Shown here: in pieces, positions 16,738 to 24,993 of the stretch
Position numbering within the stretch: position 1 is the stretch's first letter
Layout: each line of letters starts with the position of its first letter
Assembly (NCBI GenBank): GCA_007119965.1
Contig: SKOR01000038.1
Span: 34,523-98,522 of the forward strand
Length of the DNA: 64,000 nt
Source of the DNA: Syntrophomonadaceae bacterium
GTDB lineage: Bacteria > Bacillota > Dethiobacteria > DTU022
Direction: 5' to 3'
The notes under the pieces: generated by a model
What the model was told of the DNA's origin: nothing
Seen by the model: the letters and a program-made list of their open reading frames with translations, nothing else
Database searches by the model: none
Position numbers and translations under genes: made by a program

Positions 16738-17277
16738 TTATTCGCCGGCAGGCTTCTCTTCTTCTGCCTGCTCAGGAGCACTTTCCGGTTCTTTTGACTT
16801 CTCCTCCTGATCCTGGCCTTCAACAGGTTCTCCTGTTTCTGGAGTTGCTGCAGGCTCTGCTGTTTCAACCGTCTCAACTGATGCAGCATCCCCGGCTGCT
16901 TCCTCCTTAGGAGCTGCTTCTTCAGCTGCAGCCTTTTCAGCAGCGGCAGCTTCACCGGCCGCTTTCTTGGCAGCCGCCTCGAACTCCTGTTCATCCGTGC
17001 GCACGACCATATAGCGGACGACAGTATCGGTAACCCTAAAGTAGTGTTCAATTTCCGGGATGATAGTACCTTTGCCGCTGAAGTAAACCAGGTAGTAGTG
17101 GCCTTCCAGATACTTCTTGTCAATCTCATAAGCTAACCGCCGCTTACGCCAGTCAAGTATCGTGCTGACCGTTCCTTCATTCTTGGTGATGGTAGCAGAT
17201 AAGCCGTTTATTACTTCTTCGTGCCCGTCCTTTTCCAATTCCGGACTGATAATTACCATAGCTTCATATAATTCCAT
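16738..17277 (-). CDS. rpsF: Ribosomal protein S6 with long Ala/Glu-rich C-terminal extension
   Basis: The first 95 or so residues are a normal S6 (MELYEAMVIISPELEK, RRLAYEIDKKYLEGHYYLVYF, DTVVRYMVVR). S6 pairs with S18 on the small-subunit platform. The remaining 80 or so residues are low-complexity, rich in Ala, Glu and Pro, and acidic overall, making the protein 179 residues instead of about 95. Such tails occur in some S6 proteins but are rarely this long. A GGAGGTG site precedes the ATG. The gene heads the rpsF-ssb-rpsR operon and has a clear promoter and short structured leader. Confidence 0.95.
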   Translation of the reverse strand: MELYEAMVIISPELEKDGHEEVINGLSATITKNEGTVSTILDWRKRRLAYEIDKKYLEGHYYLVYFSGKGTIIPEIEHYFRVTDTVVRYMVVRTDEQEFEAAAKKAAGEAAAAEKAAAEEAAPKEEAAGDAASVETVETAEPAATPETGEPVEGQDQEEKSKEPESAPEQAEEEKPAGE

Positions 17278-17303
17278 TTTTTCACCTCCCTCTGGACTAA
17301 TGG

Positions 17304-17330
17304 CCCCTTACCACAAGTAAGGAGCAGGGG
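17304..17330 (-). promoter_or_regulatory. Hairpin in the rpsF leader, possible S6:S18 autoregulatory site
   Basis: On the minus strand CCTTAC and GTAAGG arms (17322-17317 and 17311-17306) close a five-base loop; neighbouring CCCC/GGGG can extend the pairing. It lies between the promoter and the ribosome site. The position fits the known S6:S18 feedback element of rpsF leaders, but the diagnostic CCG bulge could not be confirmed. Confidence 0.35.
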
Positions 17331-17342
17331 TTAACCTGAAAC

Positions 17343-17371
17343 ATGATAGCATATATACAGCGGCAGGGCAA
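17343..17371 (-). promoter_or_regulatory. Sigma-A-type promoter of the rpsF operon
   Basis: Minus-strand boxes TTGCCC (17371-17366) and TATCAT (17348-17343) are 17 bp apart, about 65 bp upstream of the rpsF start. Confidence 0.65.
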
Positions 17372-17383
17372 GCTAGCGGCAGT

Positions 17384-18421
17384 TCATTCTTTATAGGCAG
17401 GGCTGCGTTTCACCAGTCCCAGGATTCCCTTGATCGTACCGGCGACAGGTACCGCCAGGACCATGCCGAGCAGTCCGGCCAGGCTGCCGCCGGCCAATAT
17501 TGCCACAATTACAGTAATCGGCTTTAACCTGACTGCCCTGCCGAGAACTACCGGGGCCAGGAACATTCCATCCAGGAGCTGGACAGCAACATAAATAATA
17601 ATTACCAGCAGTGGCGAGGGGGTAAGTGGAGAAAAACTTAGCAGCACCGCCGGCACGGCGGCGATATAAGGGCCAATATAGAGGATGAAGTTAAAGATTC
17701 CGGCCAGCACACCCAACAGGAGAGCATAAGGCATTCCGGTTACAGATAAAACAATCCCGGTAACAACGCCAACAATCAGGCAGCGAAGGAGGGAACCGCG
17801 AATGAAAGTACCAACATTGGTGTCCAATATCTGCAGGAGTTCTTCTGCCAACGGCCGCCTGGAGGGTGGAATAATATCAATAAACTGGGTTCTTACAGCC
17901 TTGAAATCATAAAGCAGGTAAAATACAAGAAAGAGAATCAGGACAAAATCCACCGTCCCGCTGATCAAAACCAGCGATGCCTCAGCAAGGTACTCCAGGG
18001 CCTGATGCATATTATCGGATAAGCTAACTATAAAACCCCTTACTTCATCTTCGATATCAAGGGCAATGGTTTGTTGGGTCAGCCAGGAAAGAAACTCCTG
18101 GATCCTGGCCAGGTGATGAGGAAAGCTCTCGGCCAGCTCATTCACTTCGTTGTAAATGACAGGTACCAGCAGGCTGATTACAAAAATACAAAACAATAAA
18201 AACAACATGAAAACAAGAGCCGTAGCCAGGCTGTGATTAATGTGAAATCTCCGTTTGAGATACTCAAGCAGGGGATAAAGGATGTAAACAATAAGTGCAC
18301 TGACCAGGAGCAGGCCTGCCACCCAGGCAAGACTATATAAAAGCCAGATGGATCCAACAACTAAGATAATTAAAATAATCAGGCGAAGAGCAAACGCCCA
18401 CTGCTTATCCATCGAGATCAA
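17384..18421 (-). CDS. AI-2E family transporter (PerM/YtvI-like permease)
   Basis: A 345-residue polytopic membrane protein with about seven or eight hydrophobic segments, two near the N-terminus, a loop with an amphipathic section (about 75-130), and a C-terminal bundle with the family motifs IRGSLLRCLIVGVVTGI, GIFNFILYIGPYIAAVP and LAVPVAGTIKGIL. The family includes the AI-2 exporter TqsA, Na+/H+ antiporters and many members of unknown role. It is nine bp downstream of ychF and reads the same way. The substrate cannot be predicted. Confidence 0.85.
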   Translation of the reverse strand: MISMDKQWAFALRLIILIILVVGSIWLLYSLAWVAGLLLVSALIVYILYPLLEYLKRRFHINHSLATALVFMLFLLFCIFVISLLVPVIYNEVNELAESFPHHLARIQEFLSWLTQQTIALDIEDEVRGFIVSLSDNMHQALEYLAEASLVLISGTVDFVLILFLVFYLLYDFKAVRTQFIDIIPPSRRPLAEELLQILDTNVGTFIRGSLLRCLIVGVVTGIVLSVTGMPYALLLGVLAGIFNFILYIGPYIAAVPAVLLSFSPLTPSPLLVIIIYVAVQLLDGMFLAPVVLGRAVRLKPITVIVAILAGGSLAGLLGMVLAVPVAGTIKGILGLVKRSPAYKE

Positions 18422-18429
18422 CCCCCTGT

Positions 18430-19491
18430 TTAGCTGCGAAAACGGAAATATAAAACATCTCCGTCCTGAACCCTGTAGTCGCGGCCCTCTATACTGCTAA
18501 GCCCTTTTTCCCGGGCCCCCACAAGCCCGCCTTCAGCAATTAGGCAGTCCCATTGGATCACCTCGGCATTAATAAAACCGCTTTCAATATCTGTGTGGAC
18601 CTTGCCAGCTGCCTCAACGGCCCGAATGCCTGCAGGGACAACCCAGGCCCTGGCTTCAGTTCCCTTGATCGTAAAAAACGTGGATAGCTCCAGGAGGGTG
18701 TAACACTCTCGGAGCAACTGAACTGTTCGGCTTGTTTTTAATCCGTATGCTTCCAGAAATAGCTCTCGATCAGGCTGGTCCAAATCTGCAAGTTCGGCTT
18801 CCAGGCTGGCACAAAGAGGCACCACTTTACTTTCGGTCGGAAATACAGAAAGGTCCGGATTCTGGAACTGATCTTCAGAGAGGTTGTAAACAAAGACCAT
18901 TTCTTTGCGGGTCAGCAAAGAAAGTTGATCCAAAAACACTTTTTCGTCAGGATTAAAATTGACCTCCCGCAGCGGCAACCCCCGGTTCAGGTGCTCTTCC
19001 AGGCGATCCAGAAGATTGAGTTCAAACTGTGCAGCTTTGTCACCACACCTTAGCTTCGGTTCCACTTTTTGTCTCCGCCTGACAACAACCTCGAGGTCGG
19101 CGAGGGCCAGCTCAAGGTGAACAATTTCCAGGCGGGCAGCCAGATCGTTCATACTGAGAGAGGAATTCCCGAATCCTGCCACCACATGAATCAACAGATC
19201 CACGTTGCGCAGATGGCCCAGGAACTGGTTGCCCAGGCCTTCACCACGGCTGGCGCCTTCAACGAGGCCGGCCACATCAATTATTTCTATTGAAGCAGGA
19301 GTAATTTTTTCTGAACCGCTTACCTCCGCAAGAGCTGACAGACGGCGATCCGGAATAGGAACCACTGCCTTGTTCGGTTCAATAGTAGAAAACGGGTAGC
19401 TTTCGATCGTCACATCCAGGGCTGTGAGAGCTTTAAATAATGTAGATTTTCCGGCATTCGGTATCCCGACAATACCGCAGCTCCAGGCCAT
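18430..19491 (-). CDS. ychF: Ribosome-associated ATPase YchF (Obg family)
   Basis: A 353-residue P-loop protein. G1 is VGIPNAGKST (8-17) and G3 is DVAGLVEGASRGEGLGNQFL. The base-recognition motif is NLSE (in VFVYNLSEDQ) rather than NKxD, which explains the ATP preference of YchF. The C-terminal TGS-type domain (TFFTIKGTEARAWVVPAG and RDYRVQDGDVLYFRF) is present. YchF binds ribosomes and responds to oxidative stress. The length is ten residues below the usual 363. It is followed by the AI-2E permease and preceded by a DUF951 gene. Confidence 0.95.
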   Translation of the reverse strand: MAWSCGIVGIPNAGKSTLFKALTALDVTIESYPFSTIEPNKAVVPIPDRRLSALAEVSGSEKITPASIEIIDVAGLVEGASRGEGLGNQFLGHLRNVDLLIHVVAGFGNSSLSMNDLAARLEIVHLELALADLEVVVRRRQKVEPKLRCGDKAAQFELNLLDRLEEHLNRGLPLREVNFNPDEKVFLDQLSLLTRKEMVFVYNLSEDQFQNPDLSVFPTESKVVPLCASLEAELADLDQPDRELFLEAYGLKTSRTVQLLRECYTLLELSTFFTIKGTEARAWVVPAGIRAVEAAGKVHTDIESGFINAEVIQWDCLIAEGGLVGAREKGLSSIEGRDYRVQDGDVLYFRFRS

Positions 19492-19509
19492 GAATGTCTC
19501 CCCCCCGCC

Positions 19510-19710
19510 TTATTTTTCCGCATTGTCTCCCTCAGCGATTATACATTTAACTTTCCGTTCAAAATGGCCGCGCGGGATGAGCACACTGCGGCCGCATTTT
19601 TCACACTTAATACGAAAATCCATTCCCACCCTGATAATGCGCCAGCAGTTTGAGCCGCATGGGTGGCCTTTTTTCATCTGAACCTGCTGGCCAACATAAT
19701 ATTGAGTCAT
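19510..19710 (-). CDS. DUF951 family protein, small zinc-ribbon-like
   Basis: This 66-residue protein matches DUF951: YYVGQQVQMKKGHPCGSNCW, then IKCEKCGRSVLIPRGHFERK. The CGSNC and CEKC pairs could hold a zinc ion. The function is unknown. DUF951 genes commonly sit next to ychF or the origin-region genes in Bacillota, and here one sits between adk and ychF. Confidence 0.88.
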   Translation of the reverse strand: MTQYYVGQQVQMKKGHPCGSNCWRIIRVGMDFRIKCEKCGRSVLIPRGHFERKVKCIIAEGDNAEK

Positions 19711-19729
19711 CTGAACCAGCCACCGGCCT

Positions 19730-20377
19730 TTACAGTTCTCCTAATATGCTGCTGATCTGCTTATAAACATCTTCAATTTCCTGGTTGCCGTCAATCGGGC
19801 TTAACAGTCCTCTTTTCTGATAGAACTCAATCAAGGGTTGCGTTTGCTTTTTGTATACTTCCAGTCTTTCCTTTACAGTTTCGAGGCTGTCGTCATCCCT
19901 CTGATACAAGTCTCCGCCGCATTGATCGCAAACATTACGCACTTTCGGCGGTTTAAACTTGAGGTGATAGTTTGCCCCGCAATCAGAACAAACCCGCCTC
20001 CCGGTCAGGCGCTCAATAAGTTCGCTTTCCTCCACTTCAACTGAAAGGACCCGGTCGATTTTCACATCTAGATCAGGCAGAGCATTCTCCAGGAACACGG
20101 CCTGCTCTACAGTGCGGGGAAAGCCGTCAAACAGGGCGCCGTTCCTGCAATCAGGGTTCAACAAACGATCTTTAACGATCTCCACGACAAGATCATCGGG
20201 AACCAGTTTCCCTTCATCCATATATTGACGTGCCTTGCGGCCCAGCTCTTTATTCTCCCTGACAGCGCTCCTCAGGATATCTCCTGTGGAGATATAAGCC
20301 AGATTGTGATCGTTTGTAATTTTTTCAGCCTGCGTGCCCTTGCCTGCCCCTGGTGGTCCCAAAAGGATTATCAGCAT
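19730..20377 (-). CDS. adk: Adenylate kinase (zinc-containing)
   Basis: A 215-residue enzyme converting AMP and ATP to two ADP. The P-loop is GPPGAGKGT (7-15) and the nucleotide motifs DGFPRT and RLTGRR are present. The long LID contains four cysteines (CSDC and CDQC), the zinc-binding form typical of Gram-positive and thermophilic enzymes. The frame is open further upstream, but the ATG at 20377 with GAGGT upstream gives the exact family length. The gene is usually in the secY-adk-map ribosomal operon; here it lies with DUF951 and ychF. Confidence 0.96.
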   Translation of the reverse strand: MLIILLGPPGAGKGTQAEKITNDHNLAYISTGDILRSAVRENKELGRKARQYMDEGKLVPDDLVVEIVKDRLLNPDCRNGALFDGFPRTVEQAVFLENALPDLDVKIDRVLSVEVEESELIERLTGRRVCSDCGANYHLKFKPPKVRNVCDQCGGDLYQRDDDSLETVKERLEVYKKQTQPLIEFYQKRGLLSPIDGNQEIEDVYKQISSILGEL

Positions 20378-20570
20378 ATCTATACCTCGCTTTTCAAAGC
20401 TTCTGATGTTGTGCTCGATTTTTAGTGTTCTTCTTTTCAACTCTAATTCCTGCTAACCGCCAAGAAACTAAACTCAAAGGGATACCGCTTAGTTGCAAAA
20501 ACTTTATCCCTACACTGTCCGGCCTGTCAGGCTGCAGAAACAACGAGATAAAAGCCGTTAATCTTGCTAT

Positions 20571-20601
20571 AAAAAAGGAAGCACTTTTAAAAAGCGCTTC
20601 C
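20571..20601 (-). terminator. Rho-independent terminator after the bactofilin gene
   Basis: Arms GGAAGC and GCTTCC (20601-20577 on the minus strand) with an AT-rich middle are followed by six T residues (20576-20571). It ends the M23-bactofilin transcript before adk. Confidence 0.85.
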
Positions 20602-20636
20602 CCGTAAAATTGCTTGTATCCATCTAAAAATGCAGG

Positions 20637-21110
20637 CTATTTTTGCTTATTTGAGGTGCTTTCGTTAAAGCTCCCCGTCTGTTTGCCGGGTTCCGGCTTT
20701 TCAGATCCCAGAGGCTTATAGTTCCAATCCTTTTTTCCCGCAGCTTTTCCTTCCTTGTCCTTGAACTGCATCTCCATATTACCGGACATTGCAGCCCCTT
20801 CTTCAATAACAAGGCCATTGGCCTTAAAGGTTCCCGCGGCGGTCGCCGTCTTTTTCAGTTCCAACCTGCCTTCAGCTTCAAGAGCCCCTTCGTATTGGCC
20901 TGCAATTGTTATGTTGCGGGCTTTTAATTCGACTGAAACCCTACCGCTTTCTCCTATAATGACATCGCCTTTATTAACAACATGTCCCTCAGCTTCACCG
21001 TCAATACGGATCAGCCCTTTACCGTTAATAGTACCCTTGAAATAGGTATCTTTACCGATGATCGTATCAACTTTATCAGACGAAGTCTCGAAATTATCTT
21101 TTTTAAACAC
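20637..21110 (-). CDS. Bactofilin (cytoskeletal polymer protein)
   Basis: A 157-residue protein whose middle (about 14-115) is a run of short beta repeats (IIGKDTYFKGTINGKG, LIRIDGEAEG, VIIGESGRVS), the right-handed beta-helix of bactofilins (formerly DUF583). The tails are polar and charged. Bactofilins form filaments at the membrane and scaffold wall enzymes, cell shape or chromosome segregation factors. The GTG start follows AAGGAGG. It sits 21 bp after an M23 peptidase gene, a pairing seen in several bacteria where bactofilin localises the peptidase. Confidence 0.92.
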   Translation of the reverse strand: MFKKDNFETSSDKVDTIIGKDTYFKGTINGKGLIRIDGEAEGHVVNKGDVIIGESGRVSVELKARNITIAGQYEGALEAEGRLELKKTATAAGTFKANGLVIEEGAAMSGNMEMQFKDKEGKAAGKKDWNYKPLGSEKPEPGKQTGSFNESTSNKQK

Positions 21111-21131
21111 AGTACCAACCTCCTTTACTCG

Positions 21132-22085
21132 CTACTGCTTCTTCATGTAGTTGGACGGGTTAACCGGCGACCCGTCACGATGCACCTCGTAGTGCAGATG
21201 CGTGCCGGTAGTCCGGCCCGATGCTCCCATGTAACCGATCGTTTCTCCTCTTTCAACTTGATCTCCAACCTCTGCAGCAAAACCGGAAAGGTGAGCATAG
21301 TGGGTTTCATATCCATAACCGTGGTGTACTATCAGCAGGTTGCCAAAACTGCCGCGATAGGAGGCGAAGATAACCTCGCCCGGGGCTGTAGCCTTAATGG
21401 CGGAACCATGTGCCCCGATAATATCTACACCGGTATGAAACTGGTAGCCACGTCCGGAGTATGGGATTCTCCTTACACCAAAACCAGAGGATATGCGCCC
21501 CCGCGCAGGCCAGATTGTCGGTTTAGCTTCTGCTTTGGCCACGTATTCACCCACAGAATCGAGTGTTTCCGTACGCTCAGGAACAACGCTCTGCAGCAGA
21601 GAAAGGTTACTTACCGCCCGATCAAAGACACCGTTCGAGGAAGAACGACTGCCATACAAGCGGACAGTATCAACCGGACCTGCAGCATATTGATTATTAG
21701 GGTTGATATTATTGGATTGTTCCTGCAAGCTATCCTGCACGCCTTCTTCGAGCTCTCCGGGCTCTAACTCCAGTTTTTCTGTAACAATTTCGACCAGTTC
21801 ATCAACTGCATAGATTTGTTCCATCATTTTTTGGGTTTCTACCGCCAGGGCATCAATTTCCTCCTGCTGGACCCTGCTCAGCTGCCTCAGGATTTCCGCT
21901 TCTTCAGCCTCAGCAGCAACTTTCAGATAAGCGTAACCCAACACACATAAACCTGTTACACTCAACACCAAAAGGGCAACCGCAACCTGGACAAAGTACA
22001 GAGGTATCCGAAGGCTATAGGTTGCTTCTTCGGAATGCGGAACAATCATTACTGTAAAACAGCGCTTCTTGTTAGATGGTGACAT
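21132..22085 (-). CDS. Membrane-anchored M23 (LytM) peptidase with coiled coil
   Basis: A 317-residue wall-hydrolase candidate. It has a short basic cytoplasmic start, one membrane segment (about 25-48), a coiled-coil region (about 50-100, rich in Glu, Gln and Leu), a linker, and a C-terminal M23 domain with zinc ligands in HTGVDI, the catalytic His in THYAHLS and HLHYEV. The ATG at 22085 is preferred to that at 22109 because AAAGGA precedes it. It is co-oriented with the bactofilin gene and just beyond the parS sites; the three systems (segregation, bactofilin, peptidase) are neighbours. Confidence 0.9.
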   Translation of the reverse strand: MSPSNKKRCFTVMIVPHSEEATYSLRIPLYFVQVAVALLVLSVTGLCVLGYAYLKVAAEAEEAEILRQLSRVQQEEIDALAVETQKMMEQIYAVDELVEIVTEKLELEPGELEEGVQDSLQEQSNNINPNNQYAAGPVDTVRLYGSRSSSNGVFDRAVSNLSLLQSVVPERTETLDSVGEYVAKAEAKPTIWPARGRISSGFGVRRIPYSGRGYQFHTGVDIIGAHGSAIKATAPGEVIFASYRGSFGNLLIVHHGYGYETHYAHLSGFAAEVGDQVERGETIGYMGASGRTTGTHLHYEVHRDGSPVNPSNYMKKQ

Positions 22086-22318
22086 TTTTACAGGTATCCT
22101 TTCAGCCATTTAAAGACGCAAACGATGTTACCATAAACTCTGAGTTGTGTATAGCCGAACAGGCAAAATTAAAAAACTACCGTGATTATAACATATCGGG
22201 TCAAAGCGAACCAGCAACCAAACCGGAAACGGTGCAGCAACAACCTGGGTCCTCGCTACCGGTCTGCAATATGGCAGGGCTGGCAGGCACACGGATGCAT
22301 TTCATGGTAATGCATAAA

Positions 22319-22334
22319 TGTTTCACGTGAAACA
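22319..22334. promoter_or_regulatory. parS: parS centromere site 1
   Basis: The 16-bp perfect palindrome TGTTTCACGTGAAACA matches the conserved bacterial parS consensus (TGTTNCACGTGAAACA), where ParB loads and slides as a CTP clamp. It lies 46 bp beyond the 3' end of parB. Confidence 0.97.
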
Positions 22335-22357
22335 CCAGATCTGCCGATCCGATTTTT

Positions 22358-22373
22358 TGTTTCACGTGAAACA
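22358..22373. promoter_or_regulatory. parS: parS centromere site 2
   Basis: A second identical 16-bp parS palindrome, 39 bp from the first measured start to start. It ends seven bases before the parB stop codon region. Confidence 0.97.
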
Positions 22374-22379
22374 TTTTGT

Positions 22380-23243
22380 TTATATCCCTTCAGGGAGTAG
22401 TTTTGCTATAAGCCTTTCGAGATCTTCATCGCTGTAATAATATATTTCTATTGTGCCGCCGGTCTTGCCTTTTTTCAACCTGACCTTTGTTCCCAGGGAT
22501 CGCTGAACCTGTAACTGCAGTTCAGCGCTCAGGGGATCTTCTGCAATTTTCTCAGGATTTTCACGTGCTTTTGGTTTTTCAGCATTCATGCCCGAAGCCA
22601 TTTTTTCCGCTTCCCTCGAGGAGAGGCGCTGATCAATAATTTGTTTTGCCGCTTCCTGCTGGCGCTCCGGATCGCTAATAGCCAGCAGGGGGCGAGCCTG
22701 GCCCGCGGACAATAAACCTTCGGCCAGTGAATCCAGGATGGGCTCCGGCAGGGAAAGCAGCCTTATGCTGTTGGCAATTGAGGGGCGACTGCGCCCAATG
22801 CGCCTGGCCATTTCTTCCTGGGTGTAATTAAATTCCTGCATTAACTTCTTGTATGCGCGCGCCTCTTCCACGGGGTTCAGGTCTTCGCGCTGCAGGTTCT
22901 CAATCAGGGCAATTTCCAGCATGGTGCTTTTATCAAAAGATTTAACTACAGCCGGCACCGCATCGAGCCCGGCCAGGCGTGCTGCCCGGCACCGCCGTTC
23001 CCCGGCCACAAGAAAATAGTTATTATCTTCACCGCTCGGCGAAACCACTACTGCCTGCAGGATACCATGCTCCTTAATCGACGACGCCAGTTCACTTAAC
23101 TTTTCATCATTAAATGTCCTGCGCGGCTGATACGGGTTTGGTTTGATCATGTCCAATTTAATTTCACTGGCTTCCGCCGATGCGGCCAACGCATCAGGAA
23201 TCAGAGCCCCCAGACCCTTGCCGAGTCGTCTTTTTTCACTCAT
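22380..23243 (-). CDS. parB: Chromosome partitioning protein ParB (Spo0J)
   Basis: A 287-residue CTPase clamp that binds parS. The N-terminal domain has NPYQPRRTFNDEKL, the CTP-binding C motif GERRCRAAR and the ENLQREDLNPVEEA segment. The central helix-turn-helix is YTQEEMARRIGRSRPSIANSI, and the C-terminal dimerisation helix region is present. ParB loads at parS, two copies of which lie immediately downstream, and recruits SMC. Its start overlaps the end of parA by 8 bp, indicating an operon. Confidence 0.96.
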   Translation of the reverse strand: MSEKRRLGKGLGALIPDALAASAEASEIKLDMIKPNPYQPRRTFNDEKLSELASSIKEHGILQAVVVSPSGEDNNYFLVAGERRCRAARLAGLDAVPAVVKSFDKSTMLEIALIENLQREDLNPVEEARAYKKLMQEFNYTQEEMARRIGRSRPSIANSIRLLSLPEPILDSLAEGLLSAGQARPLLAISDPERQQEAAKQIIDQRLSSREAEKMASGMNAEKPKARENPEKIAEDPLSAELQLQVQRSLGTKVRLKKGKTGGTIEIYYYSDEDLERLIAKLLPEGI

Positions 23244-23997
23244 TGTCCAACACCTCCCGGGCTAAAGCAAGATGAAGCTCCGCCCCCTTGCTGCGCGGGT
23301 CATACTCCAGGATATGCTTTCCGTAACTGGGCGCTTCGCTTAAACGAACGTTTCGGGGAATAACGGTTTTATAAACATATTGTTTAAAGTAACTTCTGAC
23401 TTCTTCGGCAACCTGCTCTGAAAGGTTTGTCCTGGTATCGTACATTGTCAGAACAACACCCTCAATGTTCAGGGCTTCGTTAAGGTGCTTCCGGACCAGG
23501 TTGATTGTATTCATCAGCTGCCCAAGTCCTTCCAGGGCATAGTACTCACACTGAATCGGTATGATTACGCCATTTGCAGCATTCATCGCATTCAGGGTCA
23601 GCAGCCCCAGTGAAGGCGGGCAGTCTACGATGACAAACTGGTAGTCATCCAAAATGGGTAATAAGGCCTGCTTTAGTTTGTCTTCCCGCGAGACCGTGGA
23701 GACAAGCTCTATTTCTGCTCCTGCCAGTTGAATTGTCGCAGGCACCACGGACAGGTTTTCCCAACGTGAAGATAGGATAATATTTTTTATCGGCATTTCA
23801 TCAATCAACGTGTTATAGATGCACGACTTGATCTCTTTTTTTAAAAGACCGACCCCGCTGGTTGCGTTGCCCTGTGGATCAATATCTATAAGCAGTACAC
23901 TGGCTCCCAGTTTTGCCAATGATGCGCTTAAGTTAATCGCTGTTGTCGTTTTTCCAACGCCGCCTTTTTGATTTGTAACCGCCAGTACACGCGCCAT
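23236..23997 (-). CDS. parA: Chromosome partitioning ATPase ParA (Soj)
   Basis: A 253-residue deviant-Walker ATPase. The motif QKGGVGKTTTAINLS (10-24) has the signature lysine, and DIDPQGNATSG and VIVDCPPSLGLL follow. It drives origin segregation together with ParB and in Bacilli also regulates DnaA. Length and motifs are standard. It precedes parB with overlap and follows noc by about 55 bp. Confidence 0.96.
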   Translation of the reverse strand: MARVLAVTNQKGGVGKTTTAINLSASLAKLGASVLLIDIDPQGNATSGVGLLKKEIKSCIYNTLIDEMPIKNIILSSRWENLSVVPATIQLAGAEIELVSTVSREDKLKQALLPILDDYQFVIVDCPPSLGLLTLNAMNAANGVIIPIQCEYYALEGLGQLMNTINLVRKHLNEALNIEGVVLTMYDTRTNLSEQVAEEVRSYFKQYVYKTVIPRNVRLSEAPSYGKHILEYDPRSKGAELHLALAREVLDNE

Positions 23998-24052
23998 TTT
24001 CTATCTCTCCTAACCTTAGCCTGTCATGCTTATCCCTCGGTGCCTGCTGCAG

Positions 24053-24898
24053 CTACCGCTGCTCCGGCTTAAGCATTTCCCTGGTCAGTCGAATGGTCAC
24101 TTCGATATAATCTTCTTCGACTGTTTCATCCACTTCAGGGTAGAGACCCGAGTTTTGAATAATCGTCACCGCTTCCCTGATTGTGTTGAGCACAATACGC
24201 ATATCCCGGATAATCGGTTTTGATCGTTTCAGTTTTTCCTGATTTATATCCTGCCCTTTAATTTTATCGATCCTTTTTTCAGCCTGGCTGACGGTTAGCC
24301 CTCTTTCGGTAATTTCGTGGATTGTTTTCAACTGCTCCTCTTCTGAATCCAGCCTGAGCAGTGCCCTGGCATGTCTCTCCGACAAACTATTTTGGAGCAG
24401 CGCTTCGCGCACCGGCGTCGAAAGCTTGAGGAGTCTGATCTTGTTGGCAATAGTAGACTGGCTTTTACCCAGGCGCTGTGCCAGTATTTCCTGGGTCAGG
24501 TTAAAGTTCTTGATCAGGCTGACGAAGCCCATCGCTTCTTCTATAAAATTCAGGTTTTCACGCTGCAGGTTTTCAATCAGGGCGATGGTAGCCATATCAT
24601 TATCGGATAGGTTTTTTAACGCAGCGGAAATCGTTTTCCAGCCCAGGCTGCGGCAGGCCAGATATCTTCTTTCCCCAACTACCAGTTGATAACTGCTACC
24701 CGCTCTCCGGACCACCACTGGTTGAATTAAACCGTATGCTTTAATCGATTGAGCCAGTTCTTCAATTTTATCTTCCGCTATCTCCCTGCGCGGCTGAAAG
24801 GGGTTTGATCTTATTTTTTCAATGTCTATCGCTACAACTTTGTCTGTGGCCGGTTCTATCTCGCTGAATGTAAATTGTTCTATCTGTTTTTTGCTCAT
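24053..24898 (-). CDS. noc: ParB paralogue, probable nucleoid occlusion protein Noc
   Basis: A 281-residue ParB-like protein with IRSNPFQPRREI, the clamp motif GERRYLACR, ENLQRENLNFIEEA and helix-turn-helix LTQEILAQRLGKSQSTIANKI. In Bacillota the order rsmG-noc-soj-spo0J is conserved and this gene occupies the noc position. Noc binds its own sites (ATTTCCCGGGAAAT type) and the membrane, blocking division over DNA. No such site was seen in this window. The recognition helix cannot be read confidently enough to exclude a second ParB that binds parS. Confidence 0.82.
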   Translation of the reverse strand: MSKKQIEQFTFSEIEPATDKVVAIDIEKIRSNPFQPRREIAEDKIEELAQSIKAYGLIQPVVVRRAGSSYQLVVGERRYLACRSLGWKTISAALKNLSDNDMATIALIENLQRENLNFIEEAMGFVSLIKNFNLTQEILAQRLGKSQSTIANKIRLLKLSTPVREALLQNSLSERHARALLRLDSEEEQLKTIHEITERGLTVSQAEKRIDKIKGQDINQEKLKRSKPIIRDMRIVLNTIREAVTIIQNSGLYPEVDETVEEDYIEVTIRLTREMLKPEQR

Positions 24899-24993
24899 TA
24901 AACCATCGCCTTTTTATTATTTCACTGCTTCCTTCTAATTAGACAAGCACTGTTTCTTTCCTTCAAGCAGCATTTATTTTCTTAAGATCATTT

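Noticed and set aside
20425-20607. 60-codon plus-strand open frame upstream of adk
   Set aside because: It reads through the terminator hairpin and the adk leader, has no recognisable product and opposes all neighbours.
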